Of a stretch of 36,789 nucleotides of DNA, positions 10,005 through 18,676 are shown piece after piece. Numbering within the stretch: position 1 is the stretch's first letter; every line of letters starts with the position of its first letter. Made by a program: the position numbers and the translations under genes. The notes below the pieces were generated by a model. The model made no database searches and was not told the DNA's origin. It saw nothing but the letters and a program-made list of their open reading frames with translations. Origin of the DNA: an uncultured Bacteroidota bacterium (GTDB lineage: Bacteria > Bacteroidota > Bacteroidia > Flavobacteriales > Flavobacteriaceae). The DNA lies in contig CABXCC010000014.1 in assembly GCA_902510475.1 (NCBI GenBank), forward strand, positions 1-36,789. Reading direction: 5' to 3'.

Positions 10005-12257
10005 ATGCAGAAAAAAATATATGTAATAATCGCTGTTGTATTTATCTCTTGTGCAACATATTTGGGAAAGAGTGATAATTTAATAAATTATGTGGATCCA
10101 TTCATCGGATCTGGTGGTCACGGTCATGTTTTTGTCGGAGCAAATGTGCCATTTGGAGGTGTTCAGGTTGGTCCTACGAATTTTAATAAAGGTTGGGACT
10201 GGTCTTCTTCTTATCATCACACTGACAGTATTGTAAAAGGATTTTGTCATATAAATGTGAGCGGTACAGGAATGTCTGATTTAGGTGAGTTAACGATTAT
10301 GCCAGCTACTGGAAAATTAATGACTGGTGCCGGTACGCAAAATAATCATATGGCAGGATATTCCTCTCTTTACTATAAAGATAAAGAACATGCAAGTGTA
10401 GGCTATTACAAAGTACATTTAGAGAGGTACGATATTGATGTTGAACTAACAGCTACAGAAAGGGTTGGATTGCATAAATATAGATTTCCCGAGTCTAATC
10501 AGTCCAGAGTTATTATTGATCTCGGAGAAGGAAGTGCAGATAGACCCACGGAAACATACTTGAAAAAAATTAATGATACCCTTTTTCAAGGACACAGATT
10601 TTCCTCCGGATGGGCTAGAGACCAAAGAGAATATTTTAGTCTAATAATTTCGAAACCTGTAGATGATTTTATTCTTTACGACAGACACAAAAAATTTAAG
10701 GGTGAAGAAAGAAAAGGAGATTACGTAAAAGGGTTTTTAGAATTTTCAACAAAAAGCAATGAGAATATTATGGTTAAAATGGGAATATCTACAGTAAGCT
10801 CAAAAAATGCGTTAGAAAATATGATGATTGAGCTACCTCACTGGGATTTTTCGATGGTTAAAAAAGACGCTGAGAAAAAATGGGAGAAAGAACTTTCTAA
10901 AATCAAAATTAAAACAGACGACAAAAAGAAAAAGAGAGTTTTTTATACAGCTATGTATCACACGATGATTGCTCCAAACTTATATCATGATTTAAACGGA
11001 GAATACAGAGGAACTGATAAAATAGTTTATAAGGACTCCTCCTTCACTAATTATACATTGTTTTCTCTTTGGGATACATATAGAGCAGCTCACCCAATGT
11101 ACACGATAACCCATCCGGAAAGGGTGAGTGATTTTATTAATTCAATGGTTAAAATATATGAACACCAAGGTAAATTACCCGTTTGGCATCTTCGCGGAAA
11201 TGAAACCAATACCATGCCTGGCTACAGCGGTATCCCGGTTGTTATCGATGCTGCCTTAAAGGGGTTTGAAAATATTGATCTTGAAAAAGTATATGAAGCT
11301 GCAAAAGTAAGTGCAACAGGAGATTTTGAGCCTGGAGTTAAAGATTTGATGGAAAGAGGATATATCCCTGCTGATTTTATGGTAGAATCCATAGCAAGTA
11401 GCATGGAATATGCAATTGGAGATTGGGGTATAGCACAATTGGCAAAAAAACTTGGAAAAACAGAAGACTATGAATATTTCTTAAACAGGTCTAAGGCTTA
11501 CAAACAGTACTTCGATCCCGAAACCAGATTTATGAGAGGTAAACTTTCTGATGGTTCATGGAGAACCCCATTCAATCCTGTCTCAGCTGAACATCGAGTA
11601 AATGATTATTGTGAAGGAAATGCATGGCAATATCTTTGGCTTGTACCTCAAGACCCGGAGGGGTTAATAGAATTATTAGGTGGAGATGAAGCATTCAATA
11701 AAAAATTAGATGAATTGTTTAGCATGTCTTCAGAATTAGGAGAAGAGGCCTCAATGGATATTACCGGTTTAATAGGTCAGTATGCTCACGGTAATGAACC
11801 AAGTCATCATACTACTTACATGTATGCATATTCTGGTGAGCATTATAAAATAGCCGATAAAGTTAGGTACATAAACAATGAATTATATACTGACGAGCCA
11901 GACGGACTTTCCGGTAATGAGGATTGCGGGCAAATGTCTGCATGGTACATATTATCTTCAATGGGATTCTATCCTGTAAATCCATCTAATGGAGCATATG
12001 TATTTGGATCACCTCTTTTTGATGAAGTCTCTTTAAATATTCCAGGTCAAAATAAATTTAAAATTACTGCTAAGAATAACAGTGATGAAAATATTTATAT
12101 TCAGTCCGTTTCACTAAACGGAGAAGATTACAAATATTCTTACATTACTCACAAACAAATTTTAGAAGGTGGTGAATTGAAATTTGTCATGGGTCCAAAT
12201 CCAAATAAAAATTTTGGTACAGAAAAAAAATACAGACCTAAATCAATAGTTTATTAA
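10005..12257 (+). CDS. GH92 alpha-mannosidase, lipoprotein (second of three)
   Basis: This 750-residue protein begins with a lipoprotein signal (lipobox F-I-S-C16), so it is probably membrane anchored. It is the most canonical GH92 of the three: YVDPFIGSGGHGHVFVGANV at the N-terminus, W356-D-T-Y-R, CEGNAWQY with E537 as the expected catalytic acid, HGNEPSHHTTYMY (H595, E598) around the calcium and +1 subsite region, and GNEDCGQMSAWY with D640 as a likely base. GH92 enzymes release mannose from the non-reducing end of alpha-mannosides. In the operon it would act on oligosaccharides bound or imported by the SusCD pair. The start is 10 bp after the previous stop and its stop is 2 bp before the next ATG. 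Confidence 0.95.
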   Translation: MQKKIYVIIAVVFISCATYLGKSDNLINYVDPFIGSGGHGHVFVGANVPFGGVQVGPTNFNKGWDWSSSYHHTDSIVKGFCHINVSGTGMSDLGELTIMPATGKLMTGAGTQNNHMAGYSSLYYKDKEHASVGYYKVHLERYDIDVELTATERVGLHKYRFPESNQSRVIIDLGEGSADRPTETYLKKINDTLFQGHRFSSGWARDQREYFSLIISKPVDDFILYDRHKKFKGEERKGDYVKGFLEFSTKSNENIMVKMGISTVSSKNALENMMIELPHWDFSMVKKDAEKKWEKELSKIKIKTDDKKKKRVFYTAMYHTMIAPNLYHDLNGEYRGTDKIVYKDSSFTNYTLFSLWDTYRAAHPMYTITHPERVSDFINSMVKIYEHQGKLPVWHLRGNETNTMPGYSGIPVVIDAALKGFENIDLEKVYEAAKVSATGDFEPGVKDLMERGYIPADFMVESIASSMEYAIGDWGIAQLAKKLGKTEDYEYFLNRSKAYKQYFDPETRFMRGKLSDGSWRTPFNPVSAEHRVNDYCEGNAWQYLWLVPQDPEGLIELLGGDEAFNKKLDELFSMSSELGEEASMDITGLIGQYAHGNEPSHHTTYMYAYSGEHYKIADKVRYINNELYTDEPDGLSGNEDCGQMSAWYILSSMGFYPVNPSNGAYVFGSPLFDEVSLNIPGQNKFKITAKNNSDENIYIQSVSLNGEDYKYSYITHKQILEGGELKFVMGPNPNKNFGTEKKYRPKSIVY

Positions 12258-12259
12258 AA

Positions 12260-14599
12260 ATGAAAAAAGCTGTCATTCTATATTCTTTATTTTTTATTTT
12301 TTTTATCACAAAAACAACAGTAGCAAATGAAGATTATGTCAAATATGTAAATCCGTTAATAGGAACAGATACTTCATTTGAACTTTCAAACGGCAACACG
12401 TATCCTGCAATAGCAAGACCATGGGGAATGAATTTTTGGACACCCCAAACCGGAAAAATGGGTGATGGATGGGGGTACACTTATAAAGCAGAGCATATAG
12501 TTGGATTTAAGCAGACCCATCAACCAAGTCCATGGATAAATGATTATGCTGCCTTTTCTTTAATGCCTTCCATTGGAAAATTATCGGTTCTTGAAGATCA
12601 AAGGAAAACAAAATTTAATCATGATAATGAAATTGTTGAACCACATTATTATTCTGTTTTTTTAGATGACATAAATACAAAAGTTGAATTTACTGTAACA
12701 GAGAGATCATCCTTTTTTAGATTTCATTTTCCAAGAACTGCAGATGCTAATATTATAATTGATGCATTTTTTAAAAATTCTGAAATCAAAGTAATTCCTA
12801 ACGGGAATAAAATAATGGGCATTGCTAAAAATAATTCGGGTGGAGTTCCTGATAACTTTGGAAACTATTTTGTGATCGAATTTGATCGGCCTTTTACAAA
12901 ATCTGGCGTATGGGATGGAAAAGGAAATATTATTTCAAAAAATCATTTAAAAGGGAAGCATGTGGGTGCATATGTTTCTTTTAATACTGAAAAAAAAGAA
13001 GCATCAACCTATCGTTCGATTAAAACGCAGGAGTTTTATAATATAATTGAAGTAAAGGTATCATCTTCATTTATAAGCCATGAGCAAGCGTGGATAAACC
13101 TAAAAAGGGAGTTGCCTGAAGATAAAAACTTCATTGAAATTCTGGCTGAGGGTCGTAAATCATGGAATAATGAATTATCAAAAATAAAGGTTGAAACAGA
13201 AAACACGACTTATGGAATTTCAAACAAAACTAAATTCTATTCGAGCTTCTACAGAACCATATTATTTCCCAGACAATTCCACGAATATAACGAAGATGGT
13301 AAACAAATTCATTACAGCCCATATAATGGTAAAGTCTTGGATGGACCTTTATACACAGATAATGGTTTTTGGGATACATTTAGAGCTGTTTTTCCTTTTT
13401 ATACAATATTATATCCAGAAAAACTTGGGGAAATTATGCAAGGTATTATGGTAAACCCTTATAAAGAAAGTGGATGGTTACCCGAATGGTCAAGTCCAGG
13501 ACATCGCGATTGTATGATTGGGTCTAACTCTGCCTCTATAATTGCTGAAGCCTATATCAAGGGTATAAAAAATTTTGATATTAATACTGCTTATAATGGC
13601 ATTATAAATAGTTCAGAAAATGAAGGTCCATTAAGCTCCGTTGGAAGAAAAGGGGCTTTTGAGTACAATAAATTGGGTTATATTCCTTTTGATTCATCGA
13701 TTAACGAAAATGTAGCAAGGACATTAGAATATGCTTACAATGATTTTTCTATATGGAAACTTGCAGTGGAATTAGATCGCCCAAAAGATGAAATCAGATT
13801 ATTTAAAGAAAGAGCTTATAATTATAAAAATGTATTTGATTCATCCACAAATTTTATGAGAGGAAAATTAAAAAACGGAAATTTCCAATCTCCATTTGTA
13901 CCAGATGCATGGGGTGGAGCATTTACTGAAGGAAGTTCATGGCATTATACATGGTCTGTTCTACATGACCCACAAGGTCTTATAAATTTAATGGGTGGAA
14001 AAAAAGATTTTGTAAAAAAACTTGATGAAGTCTTCACATCTGAACCTACGTCTGATTTTTCTTATTATGGATTTAAAATTCATGAAATATTAGAAATGGA
14101 ACTGCTTAATATGGGGCAATATGCACACGGAAATCAACCAATTCAGCACGCAATTTATTTTTATAATTATGCTCAAGAGCCGTGGAAAACTCAAGAAAAA
14201 ATTAGATATGTATTAGATAATTTATACGGAGCTGAACCTGACGGATATTGTGGTGATGAGGATAATGGTCAAACTTCAGCTTGGTTTTTATTTTCCTCAT
14301 TAGGATTCTATCCAGTAGCACCAGTTACAATGGAATATATTATTGGAAGTCCGCTATTTGAATATGTAGAAATTTCATTGCCTAACGGGGAAAAATTTAT
14401 TATTGATTCGTCAGAAAATAGTATTGAAAATATATATGTTAATGGTATAAAACTAAATGAAAAATATTATGATAAGAATTGGATACACCATGAAGATTTG
14501 ATAAGCGGAGGTAAGCTGATTTTTGATATGAAAAAGACACCCAATTTTAATTGGGGTTCATCAAAAAGCAGCATCCCCTATTCTATGTCAAATGAGTAA
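12260..14599 (+). CDS. GH92 alpha-mannosidase, exported (third of three)
   Basis: The 779-residue protein has a cleavable signal peptide (cleavage expected after about A22) and the GH92 blocks YVNPLIGTDTSFELSNGNTY, W371-D-T-F-R, TEGSSWHYTW (E557, expected general acid), HGNQPIQH (H623, Q626) and GDEDNGQTSAWF (D666-E-D668). The HGNQP form, with Gln where the second enzyme has Glu, and the SFELSNGNTYPA N-terminal block mark a third GH92 subgroup. It is the last gene of the polysaccharide locus; after its stop the strand changes to a tRNA gene. It likely works with its two neighbours to strip different mannose linkages from one branched glycan, an inference from gene order and motif differences. 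Confidence 0.94.
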   Translation: MKKAVILYSLFFIFFITKTTVANEDYVKYVNPLIGTDTSFELSNGNTYPAIARPWGMNFWTPQTGKMGDGWGYTYKAEHIVGFKQTHQPSPWINDYAAFSLMPSIGKLSVLEDQRKTKFNHDNEIVEPHYYSVFLDDINTKVEFTVTERSSFFRFHFPRTADANIIIDAFFKNSEIKVIPNGNKIMGIAKNNSGGVPDNFGNYFVIEFDRPFTKSGVWDGKGNIISKNHLKGKHVGAYVSFNTEKKEASTYRSIKTQEFYNIIEVKVSSSFISHEQAWINLKRELPEDKNFIEILAEGRKSWNNELSKIKVETENTTYGISNKTKFYSSFYRTILFPRQFHEYNEDGKQIHYSPYNGKVLDGPLYTDNGFWDTFRAVFPFYTILYPEKLGEIMQGIMVNPYKESGWLPEWSSPGHRDCMIGSNSASIIAEAYIKGIKNFDINTAYNGIINSSENEGPLSSVGRKGAFEYNKLGYIPFDSSINENVARTLEYAYNDFSIWKLAVELDRPKDEIRLFKERAYNYKNVFDSSTNFMRGKLKNGNFQSPFVPDAWGGAFTEGSSWHYTWSVLHDPQGLINLMGGKKDFVKKLDEVFTSEPTSDFSYYGFKIHEILEMELLNMGQYAHGNQPIQHAIYFYNYAQEPWKTQEKIRYVLDNLYGAEPDGYCGDEDNGQTSAWFLFSSLGFYPVAPVTMEYIIGSPLFEYVEISLPNGEKFIIDSSENSIENIYVNGIKLNEKYYDKNWIHHEDLISGGKLIFDMKKTPNFNWGSSKSSIPYSMSNE

Positions 14600-14604
14600 T
14601 TTTG

Positions 14605-14679
14605 TCGGGATGACAGGATTTGAACCTGCGACCCCACGGCCCCCAGCCGTGTGCGCTAACCGGACTGCGCCACATCCCG
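14605..14679 (-). tRNA. tRNA-Pro(GGG)
   Basis: Read on the minus strand, the acceptor stem is CGGGATG at 14679-14673 paired with CATCCCG at 14612-14606, with discriminator A at 14605. The anticodon stem CACGG/CCGTG (14651-14647 and 14639-14635) encloses the seven-base loop CTGGGGG, giving anticodon GGG (14644-14642), which reads proline CCC/CCU. The T arm contains GGTTCAAATCC. The bases after the discriminator are CAA rather than CCA, so CCA must be added post-transcriptionally. It lies between the GH92 operon and the cupin gene with no integrase nearby. Confidence 0.95.
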
Positions 14680-14685
14680 TTTTGA

Positions 14686-14693
14686 CAAATATA
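14686..14693 (-). promoter_or_regulatory. Putative -7 promoter box for tRNA-Pro
   Basis: On the minus strand this reads TATATTTG, a perfect match to the Bacteroidota -7 consensus TAnnTTTG. It ends 6 bases before the 5' end of the tRNA, an appropriate distance for transcription to start at the tRNA edge. Confidence 0.65.
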
Positions 14694-14704
14694 AATTATA
14701 TGTT

Positions 14705-15028
14705 ATGAACAAAAAGGTAAATATCAATAATTTAAAATCTGAAGAAATAGTTTCTGGATTTCACGGTAAATTTATAAATGGTAAACGAATGACATGGGCT
14801 TTTTGGGAGATTGAAAAAAATGCCTCGATACCATCGCATTCACATATTCATGAACAAATAATGCACGTGGTAAGTGGAAAATTTAGCTTCACAATTAATA
14901 ACGAAACAAGTATCTTTTCCGATGGTGACACAATTGTAATCCCCTCAAATCTGCCTCACTGTGGAACTGCAATAACCAATTGTAAAATCATGGATGTATT
15001 TAGTCCAAAAAGGGAGGAATATAAATGA
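14705..15028 (+). CDS. Small single-domain cupin protein
   Basis: This 107-residue cytoplasmic protein is almost entirely one cupin barrel. Cupin motif 1 is seen as IPSHSHIHEQIMHVVSGK (residues about 39-56, with histidines and a glutamate suited to metal binding) and motif 2 as GDTIVIPSNLPHCG. Such proteins bind a divalent metal and act as small isomerases, oxygenases or ligand sensors, but nothing here fixes the substrate. The stop overlaps the start of the next gene by 4 bp (ATGA), so it is translationally coupled to the SDR gene and probably acts in the same small pathway. Linkage to the mannosidase locus is possible, but the minus-strand tRNA lies between them. Confidence 0.85.
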   Translation: MNKKVNINNLKSEEIVSGFHGKFINGKRMTWAFWEIEKNASIPSHSHIHEQIMHVVSGKFSFTINNETSIFSDGDTIVIPSNLPHCGTAITNCKIMDVFSPKREEYK

Positions 15029-15810
15029 AAATAAATTTAAAAGATAAAAAGGCACTTATTGGTGGAAGTAGTAAAGGCTTAGGCTATGCAGTTGCTAAAC
15101 AACTTGCTGTTTGTGGAGCTATGGTAACATTAGTTTCAAGAAATGAACCTTTATTGAAAAAAAATATGATTCAACTAAAAAAGTTGACAGGGTTTAATCA
15201 TAATTATATTGTAGTAGATTATAACGACTCTGAAGAGTACAATAAAATAGTTACTGAATTTTTTAAAACAAATTCTGTTGATATTTTGATTAATAATACA
15301 CAGGGGCCCAATGCAGGAGATGTCTTAAGTGTCTCTGAATCAGATTATAAAAATGCTTTTAATCTTTTATTTCAAAATACTGTTAATACATCAATGGCTG
15401 CAATAAAAGGAATGAAAAAAAATAATTGGGGGAGAATTATCAATATGACATCCGTTTCTGTGAAAGAACCCCTATCCTACCTTGCCCTTTCGAATACTAT
15501 TAGATCTGCGGTAACTAGCTGGGGAAAAACTTTATCAATCGAATCTGGAAAAAACAATATAACAGTAAATAATATCCTTACAGGATTCTTTAATACTGAA
15601 AGATTAAACCAACTCAACTCTGAAAAGGCAAAAAAGTTTAATGTAAGTGCCGAACAGGTCTTTGATAAAATGTCTGAAATGGTTCCTCTAAAAAGAATTG
15701 GAGAACCCGAAGAATTTGGATATTTAGTCGCCTTTTTATCTTCTGATTATGCAAACTATATAAATGGCATTAACATTCCGATTGATGGAGGTCTACTTAA
15801 ATCAATGTAA
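15025..15810 (+). CDS. SDR-family oxidoreductase with degenerate catalytic motif
   Basis: The 261-residue protein is a short-chain dehydrogenase/reductase: the cofactor loop GGSSKGLG (13-20), the INNTQG variant of the NNAG motif (89-94), the S143 region (NMTSVSV), and the C-terminal IPIDGG block are present. At the active site, where classical SDRs have YxxxK, this protein has L153-A-L-S-N157, so the catalytic Tyr and Lys appear replaced by Leu and Asn. SDRs of this LxLSN type exist in other bacteria and their reactions are mostly uncharacterised. It overlaps the cupin gene by 4 bp. The oxidoreductase label should be read as a fold assignment rather than proven chemistry. Confidence 0.88.
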   Translation: MKINLKDKKALIGGSSKGLGYAVAKQLAVCGAMVTLVSRNEPLLKKNMIQLKKLTGFNHNYIVVDYNDSEEYNKIVTEFFKTNSVDILINNTQGPNAGDVLSVSESDYKNAFNLLFQNTVNTSMAAIKGMKKNNWGRIINMTSVSVKEPLSYLALSNTIRSAVTSWGKTLSIESGKNNITVNNILTGFFNTERLNQLNSEKAKKFNVSAEQVFDKMSEMVPLKRIGEPEEFGYLVAFLSSDYANYINGINIPIDGGLLKSM

Positions 15811-15813
15811 GAA

Positions 15814-16521
15814 TTACTCTAAGATTACCGTCCTATTGGAAGGATTAAATGGAGAATCAATTAAATTACCCGATGCATCAATTAACTCTAGTTTAATTTT
15901 AATTTCACCTTTTGGTAATCCTTCAATATAATATGGAGCCCATTCTTCAATGATAAATTCTTTATCCTGAATTGTTGCTCTAACTTTATTTCCATTAACC
16001 GAAATTTCACTATTAATCAAATAAAAATCAAGTAATAACTTTTCAGTATCAACTCCTTTGTAGGTTCCTTTCGGCCTACTGTAAAATAAAAATTCATTAT
16101 TTAAATCAATATTTTTTTCACCCACTTGTGTTAATACAAAAGCGTTTTTATTTTTCACGGATTCATGATAAGATCTTGATAAAAATGCTAAAATGACATT
16201 ACTACTGTCATTAAGTTTTTTACTAAATATATTTTCATAATGAGCTGAATATGGGCCATTGTTCACAATAAAATGAATATGCTGTCCTTTTGCAGAATTT
16301 GCTAATTGATAATCGAAATCTTTTAGTGTCTGCATCCCAAGTTCATATTGATTCACATCAAAGGAAAATTTATAGCCTTCATCAATAACTATTGGTTCGT
16401 TCATTTTAAGAACTGAATTAGAATATTCGGGTGATCCTTCAACCTTAGTTATAGAAATTTTGTTAGGATTATTACAAGAAATCAACAATATAACGGCGAT
16501 AAAAAAATAGAGTTTATTCAT
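15814..16521 (-). CDS. Conserved flavobacterial lipoprotein of unknown function
   Basis: The 235-residue product begins with a lipoprotein signal (lipobox L-I-S-C16). The body contains GQHIHFIVNNGPYSAHYE, LAFLSRSYHESVKN, FYSRPKGTYKG and EEWAPYYIEGLPKGE, a pattern I associate with a flavobacterial family sometimes labelled phosphopeptide-binding protein in databases; I know of no experiment supporting that label. The histidine-rich HIHFIVNN strand and two beta-rich halves suggest a beta-sandwich. The gene converges with the SDR gene (3 bp between the stops) and starts just after a terminator, so it probably has its own promoter or depends on read-through. Confidence 0.75.
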   Translation of the reverse strand: MNKLYFFIAVILLISCNNPNKISITKVEGSPEYSNSVLKMNEPIVIDEGYKFSFDVNQYELGMQTLKDFDYQLANSAKGQHIHFIVNNGPYSAHYENIFSKKLNDSSNVILAFLSRSYHESVKNKNAFVLTQVGEKNIDLNNEFLFYSRPKGTYKGVDTEKLLLDFYLINSEISVNGNKVRATIQDKEFIIEEWAPYYIEGLPKGEIKIKLELIDASGNLIDSPFNPSNRTVILE

Positions 16522-16544
16522 AATATAAATCTATAAATATTAAA

Positions 16545-16575
16545 CAAAAAAAGCACCCAAAAAGGGTGCTTTTTT
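16545..16575 (-). terminator. Intrinsic terminator after the NTF2-like lipoprotein gene
   Basis: A six-pair stem gcaccc (16553-16558) / gggtgc (16564-16569) with an A5 loop is flanked by A and T runs on both sides. On the minus strand it is followed by seven U residues and lies about 20 bp after the stop of the upstream minus-strand gene. The flanking runs would also allow function in the other direction. Confidence 0.85.
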
Positions 16576-16589
16576 GGATTTTTAAGTAA

Positions 16590-17090
16590 TTATTCAACAG
16601 GTGGTGCAGGAGGCAACATCATGTCATAAACAAAAAATCTGTTAACCAATCCGTCAACGATTTCTGCATCAATCATAGAGTTCTTTTTGATCTCTTCTCC
16701 ATCAACTGTTAAAGTCATTGAATGGCCAACAACTACCCATGTTGATCCACTTCCAACAGCTTCATAAGGAAGAGCCCAGTATATATCCCACATTGGGTTT
16801 TCAGCTTCAAACCATGCAGTTAAAGCCTCAGCATGCATTTCTTTTCCATTTATTCTACTACCGTCTGGGCCTGCAATTGCAATTTTATCTGTTTCCATAG
16901 ACATAATTGCATCCATGTCTCTTTCATTATGAGCTTTTATATAATTCATCCAGATATCAGTAATATCATCTGAACCAACTACATATTTTTCACCTTCAGC
17001 TCCAGTGAAAAATCCTGCCCCTACTTGTTCAGCAGGTGCATTACAGGCTGTAAATGTTACAGTTAAAATTAAAATAAATATTTTTTTCAT
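16590..17090 (-). CDS. NTF2-like (SnoaL-type) exported lipoprotein
   Basis: The 166-residue product has a lipoprotein signal (T-F-T-A-C16). The mature part has the cone-shaped NTF2-like/SnoaL pattern: an N-terminal helix (DIWMNYIKAHNERDMDAIMS), then GPDGSRINGKEMHAEAL and strands ending NRFFVYD. This fold is used by small isomerases and by ligand-binding proteins without activity; no catalytic set is recognisable, so a function is not assigned. It is 33 bp downstream of the AhpD-like gene on the same strand and could be co-transcribed; a strong terminator follows it. Confidence 0.8.
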   Translation of the reverse strand: MKKIFILILTVTFTACNAPAEQVGAGFFTGAEGEKYVVGSDDITDIWMNYIKAHNERDMDAIMSMETDKIAIAGPDGSRINGKEMHAEALTAWFEAENPMWDIYWALPYEAVGSGSTWVVVGHSMTLTVDGEEIKKNSMIDAEIVDGLVNRFFVYDMMLPPAPPVE

Positions 17091-17123
17091 AGTTTATAAT
17101 TTATTGTGTTTGTATTAATTAAT

Positions 17124-17522
17124 TTATTCTTTATTATCTCTTCCAATTATTTTGTTGAAAGTTTCAACATCAAATTCATTTCCATACAGTAATGTAGAAA
17201 ATCTTTGAATCTCAGCAGCAATTTGAATTGCAGCTTTTATTTCGTCATCAGTAGCTCCCGCTTTTTTGGCAAATTCAATCTGAGCTGCTATGCAGTATTC
17301 ACATCTGATTGCAGCTGAAACAGCAATAGCAACCAATCTACCTTCTTTGACGTCTATTGGGCTTTCATCGGACCAAAGCATATTAAACTCGTCGAAATAT
17401 TCTGCTGCCTCTTCAGCCATAAATTCAGGATACATTACATTCCATGGAGCTTCCTTTTTTTCTTGTTCTTGACTAAAACTCAAGCTTGTTATTAAGAAAC
17501 ATATTATAGTTAATCTTTTCAT
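17124..17522 (-). CDS. Exported AhpD/carboxymuconolactone-decarboxylase-like protein
   Basis: The 132-residue protein carries an N-terminal signal peptide (cleavage near SFS-Q18) followed by one CMD/AhpD-like helical domain with the redox-type C74-E-Y-C77 motif and the family signature FAKKAGATDDEIKAA. In AhpD the second cysteine is followed four residues later by a histidine that takes part in peroxidase chemistry; here that position is Q81. Export is unusual for this family, which is mainly cytoplasmic. A thiol-redox role in the periplasm is possible but not demonstrated. It precedes the NTF2-like lipoprotein gene by 33 bp. Confidence 0.85.
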   Translation of the reverse strand: MKRLTIICFLITSLSFSQEQEKKEAPWNVMYPEFMAEEAAEYFDEFNMLWSDESPIDVKEGRLVAIAVSAAIRCEYCIAAQIEFAKKAGATDDEIKAAIQIAAEIQRFSTLLYGNEFDVETFNKIIGRDNKE

Positions 17523-17572
17523 ATTAAAATTATTAAGTTAGACCTACAATATAATAAAATTGATGAAATAAT

Positions 17573-17605
17573 TTAAAAAAAACACCCCATAAAGGGGTGT
17601 TTCAA
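17573..17605 (-). terminator. Intrinsic terminator after the fasciclin gene
   Basis: The stem aacacccc (17581-17588) / ggggtgtt (17594-17601) with a five-base loop gives eight pairs. On the minus strand it is followed by an eight-base T run and lies about 30 bp after the fasciclin stop codon. Confidence 0.88.
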
Positions 17606-17629
17606 ATTAAAGTGGAAATATTAAATAGT

Positions 17630-18598
17630 TTACGGTAAAACGACAGTATCTATTGCGTGAATAATTCCATTATTTGCCTGTACATCAAGCAAAATAATAT
17701 TACTTGTTCGATCGTTATTATCTGTTAAAATTCCCGCTCCATTATCATTGAAATTAAATAGTAGACTACCTCCTTGTGCAGTTGTAAATTCCGAACCTCC
17801 AGATAATGTTACTGAACCTTGGTTTATTCCAACAACTACATGATATGAAAGTACAGCACTTAGTGTTGGCTCATCTATATCGTTTAAACTACTAATTCCT
17901 AGTTCAGTCAAGAGATTTACAAATCCACTGTTAATTGGAGCAAATACTGTAAAAGGTGAAGGTGGGGATCCTGCTGGTATGCTAAGTAATCCAACAAAAT
18001 CTTGTGTTAAATCTTCTCTTGTTAAAGCTTGAACTAATACTTCAAAATTAGGGTCAGCTAGTGCAAAAGTTACAATTGACGGTAAACCGATAACAGCATC
18101 TACCACATGAACAACTCCATTTGTAGCCGCTACATCAGGTGTTATCACATTGGAAACACCGTTAAAATTCACCCCATTATCTGTGTTTACATAGATAGAC
18201 ATATTTGTATCAGATGCATCACTAATTGCCTGAGTATTTGCATATCCGTTACTCAAAGAATTAGATTCTAAATCTCCTACAATCACATGATTAAGCAGTA
18301 CGTTTGTTAAAAGATCGACTGGAATATCGTCTAAGCTAGTAGCGTTAATACTGGCTAAAAAGGTATCAAAGGCATCATTAGTCGGAGCTAAAACCGTGTA
18401 GGGCCCGTCTCCAGTTAATGCTGCGTCTAAGCCAGTAACTTGAAGAGCTGAAACCAAAGTGGTTAAGCTCTCTTGTTGTGAAGCTATGTCAGTTATTGTG
18501 CCTGCACAGCAAAGATTGTCATTATCATTATCATCATCACAAGAAACAATAAAGATAGAGATTAATGCAATCGCTAAAATTTGAATTTGTTTTTTCAT
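17630..18598 (-). CDS. Lipoprotein with two fasciclin (FAS1) domains
   Basis: I use the ATG at 18598, which gives MKKQIQILAIALI and a lipobox I-V-S-C20; the frame opens earlier only through a TTG at 18655 with a non-signal leader. The mature protein starts with an Asp/Asn-rich linker and CC pair, then two FAS1 domains (about 35-170 and 175-320). Each has the H1 block (PYTVLAPTNDAFDTF; PFTVFAPINSGF) and the H2 block (VVHVVDAVIGLP; IIHAIDTVVLP). FAS1 domains act in cell adhesion and surface attachment, in line with an outer-membrane-anchored lipoprotein. It is monocistronic, downstream of the menaquinone operon on the same strand, with a strong terminator. Confidence 0.93.
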   Translation of the reverse strand: MKKQIQILAIALISIFIVSCDDDNDNDNLCCAGTITDIASQQESLTTLVSALQVTGLDAALTGDGPYTVLAPTNDAFDTFLASINATSLDDIPVDLLTNVLLNHVIVGDLESNSLSNGYANTQAISDASDTNMSIYVNTDNGVNFNGVSNVITPDVAATNGVVHVVDAVIGLPSIVTFALADPNFEVLVQALTREDLTQDFVGLLSIPAGSPPSPFTVFAPINSGFVNLLTELGISSLNDIDEPTLSAVLSYHVVVGINQGSVTLSGGSEFTTAQGGSLLFNFNDNGAGILTDNNDRTSNIILLDVQANNGIIHAIDTVVLP

Positions 18599-18676
18599 AT
18601 TTGTTTTTAAATGTTTGAGTAGAACCTTGGGCAAAGGACGTGCCAAAAAAAACAAAAAATTGAGGCTGTTAACAAA

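Noticed and set aside
14605-14679. tRNA-Pro as an integration site for the polysaccharide locus
   Set aside because: The tRNA 3' end faces the locus, as in tRNA-targeted islands, but no integrase and no repeated copy of the tRNA 3' end was seen in the window.
18627-18639. Dyad ccttgggcaaagg upstream of the fasciclin gene
   Set aside because: The symmetry is imperfect, no -7 box stands at a fitting distance, and no second copy was seen.
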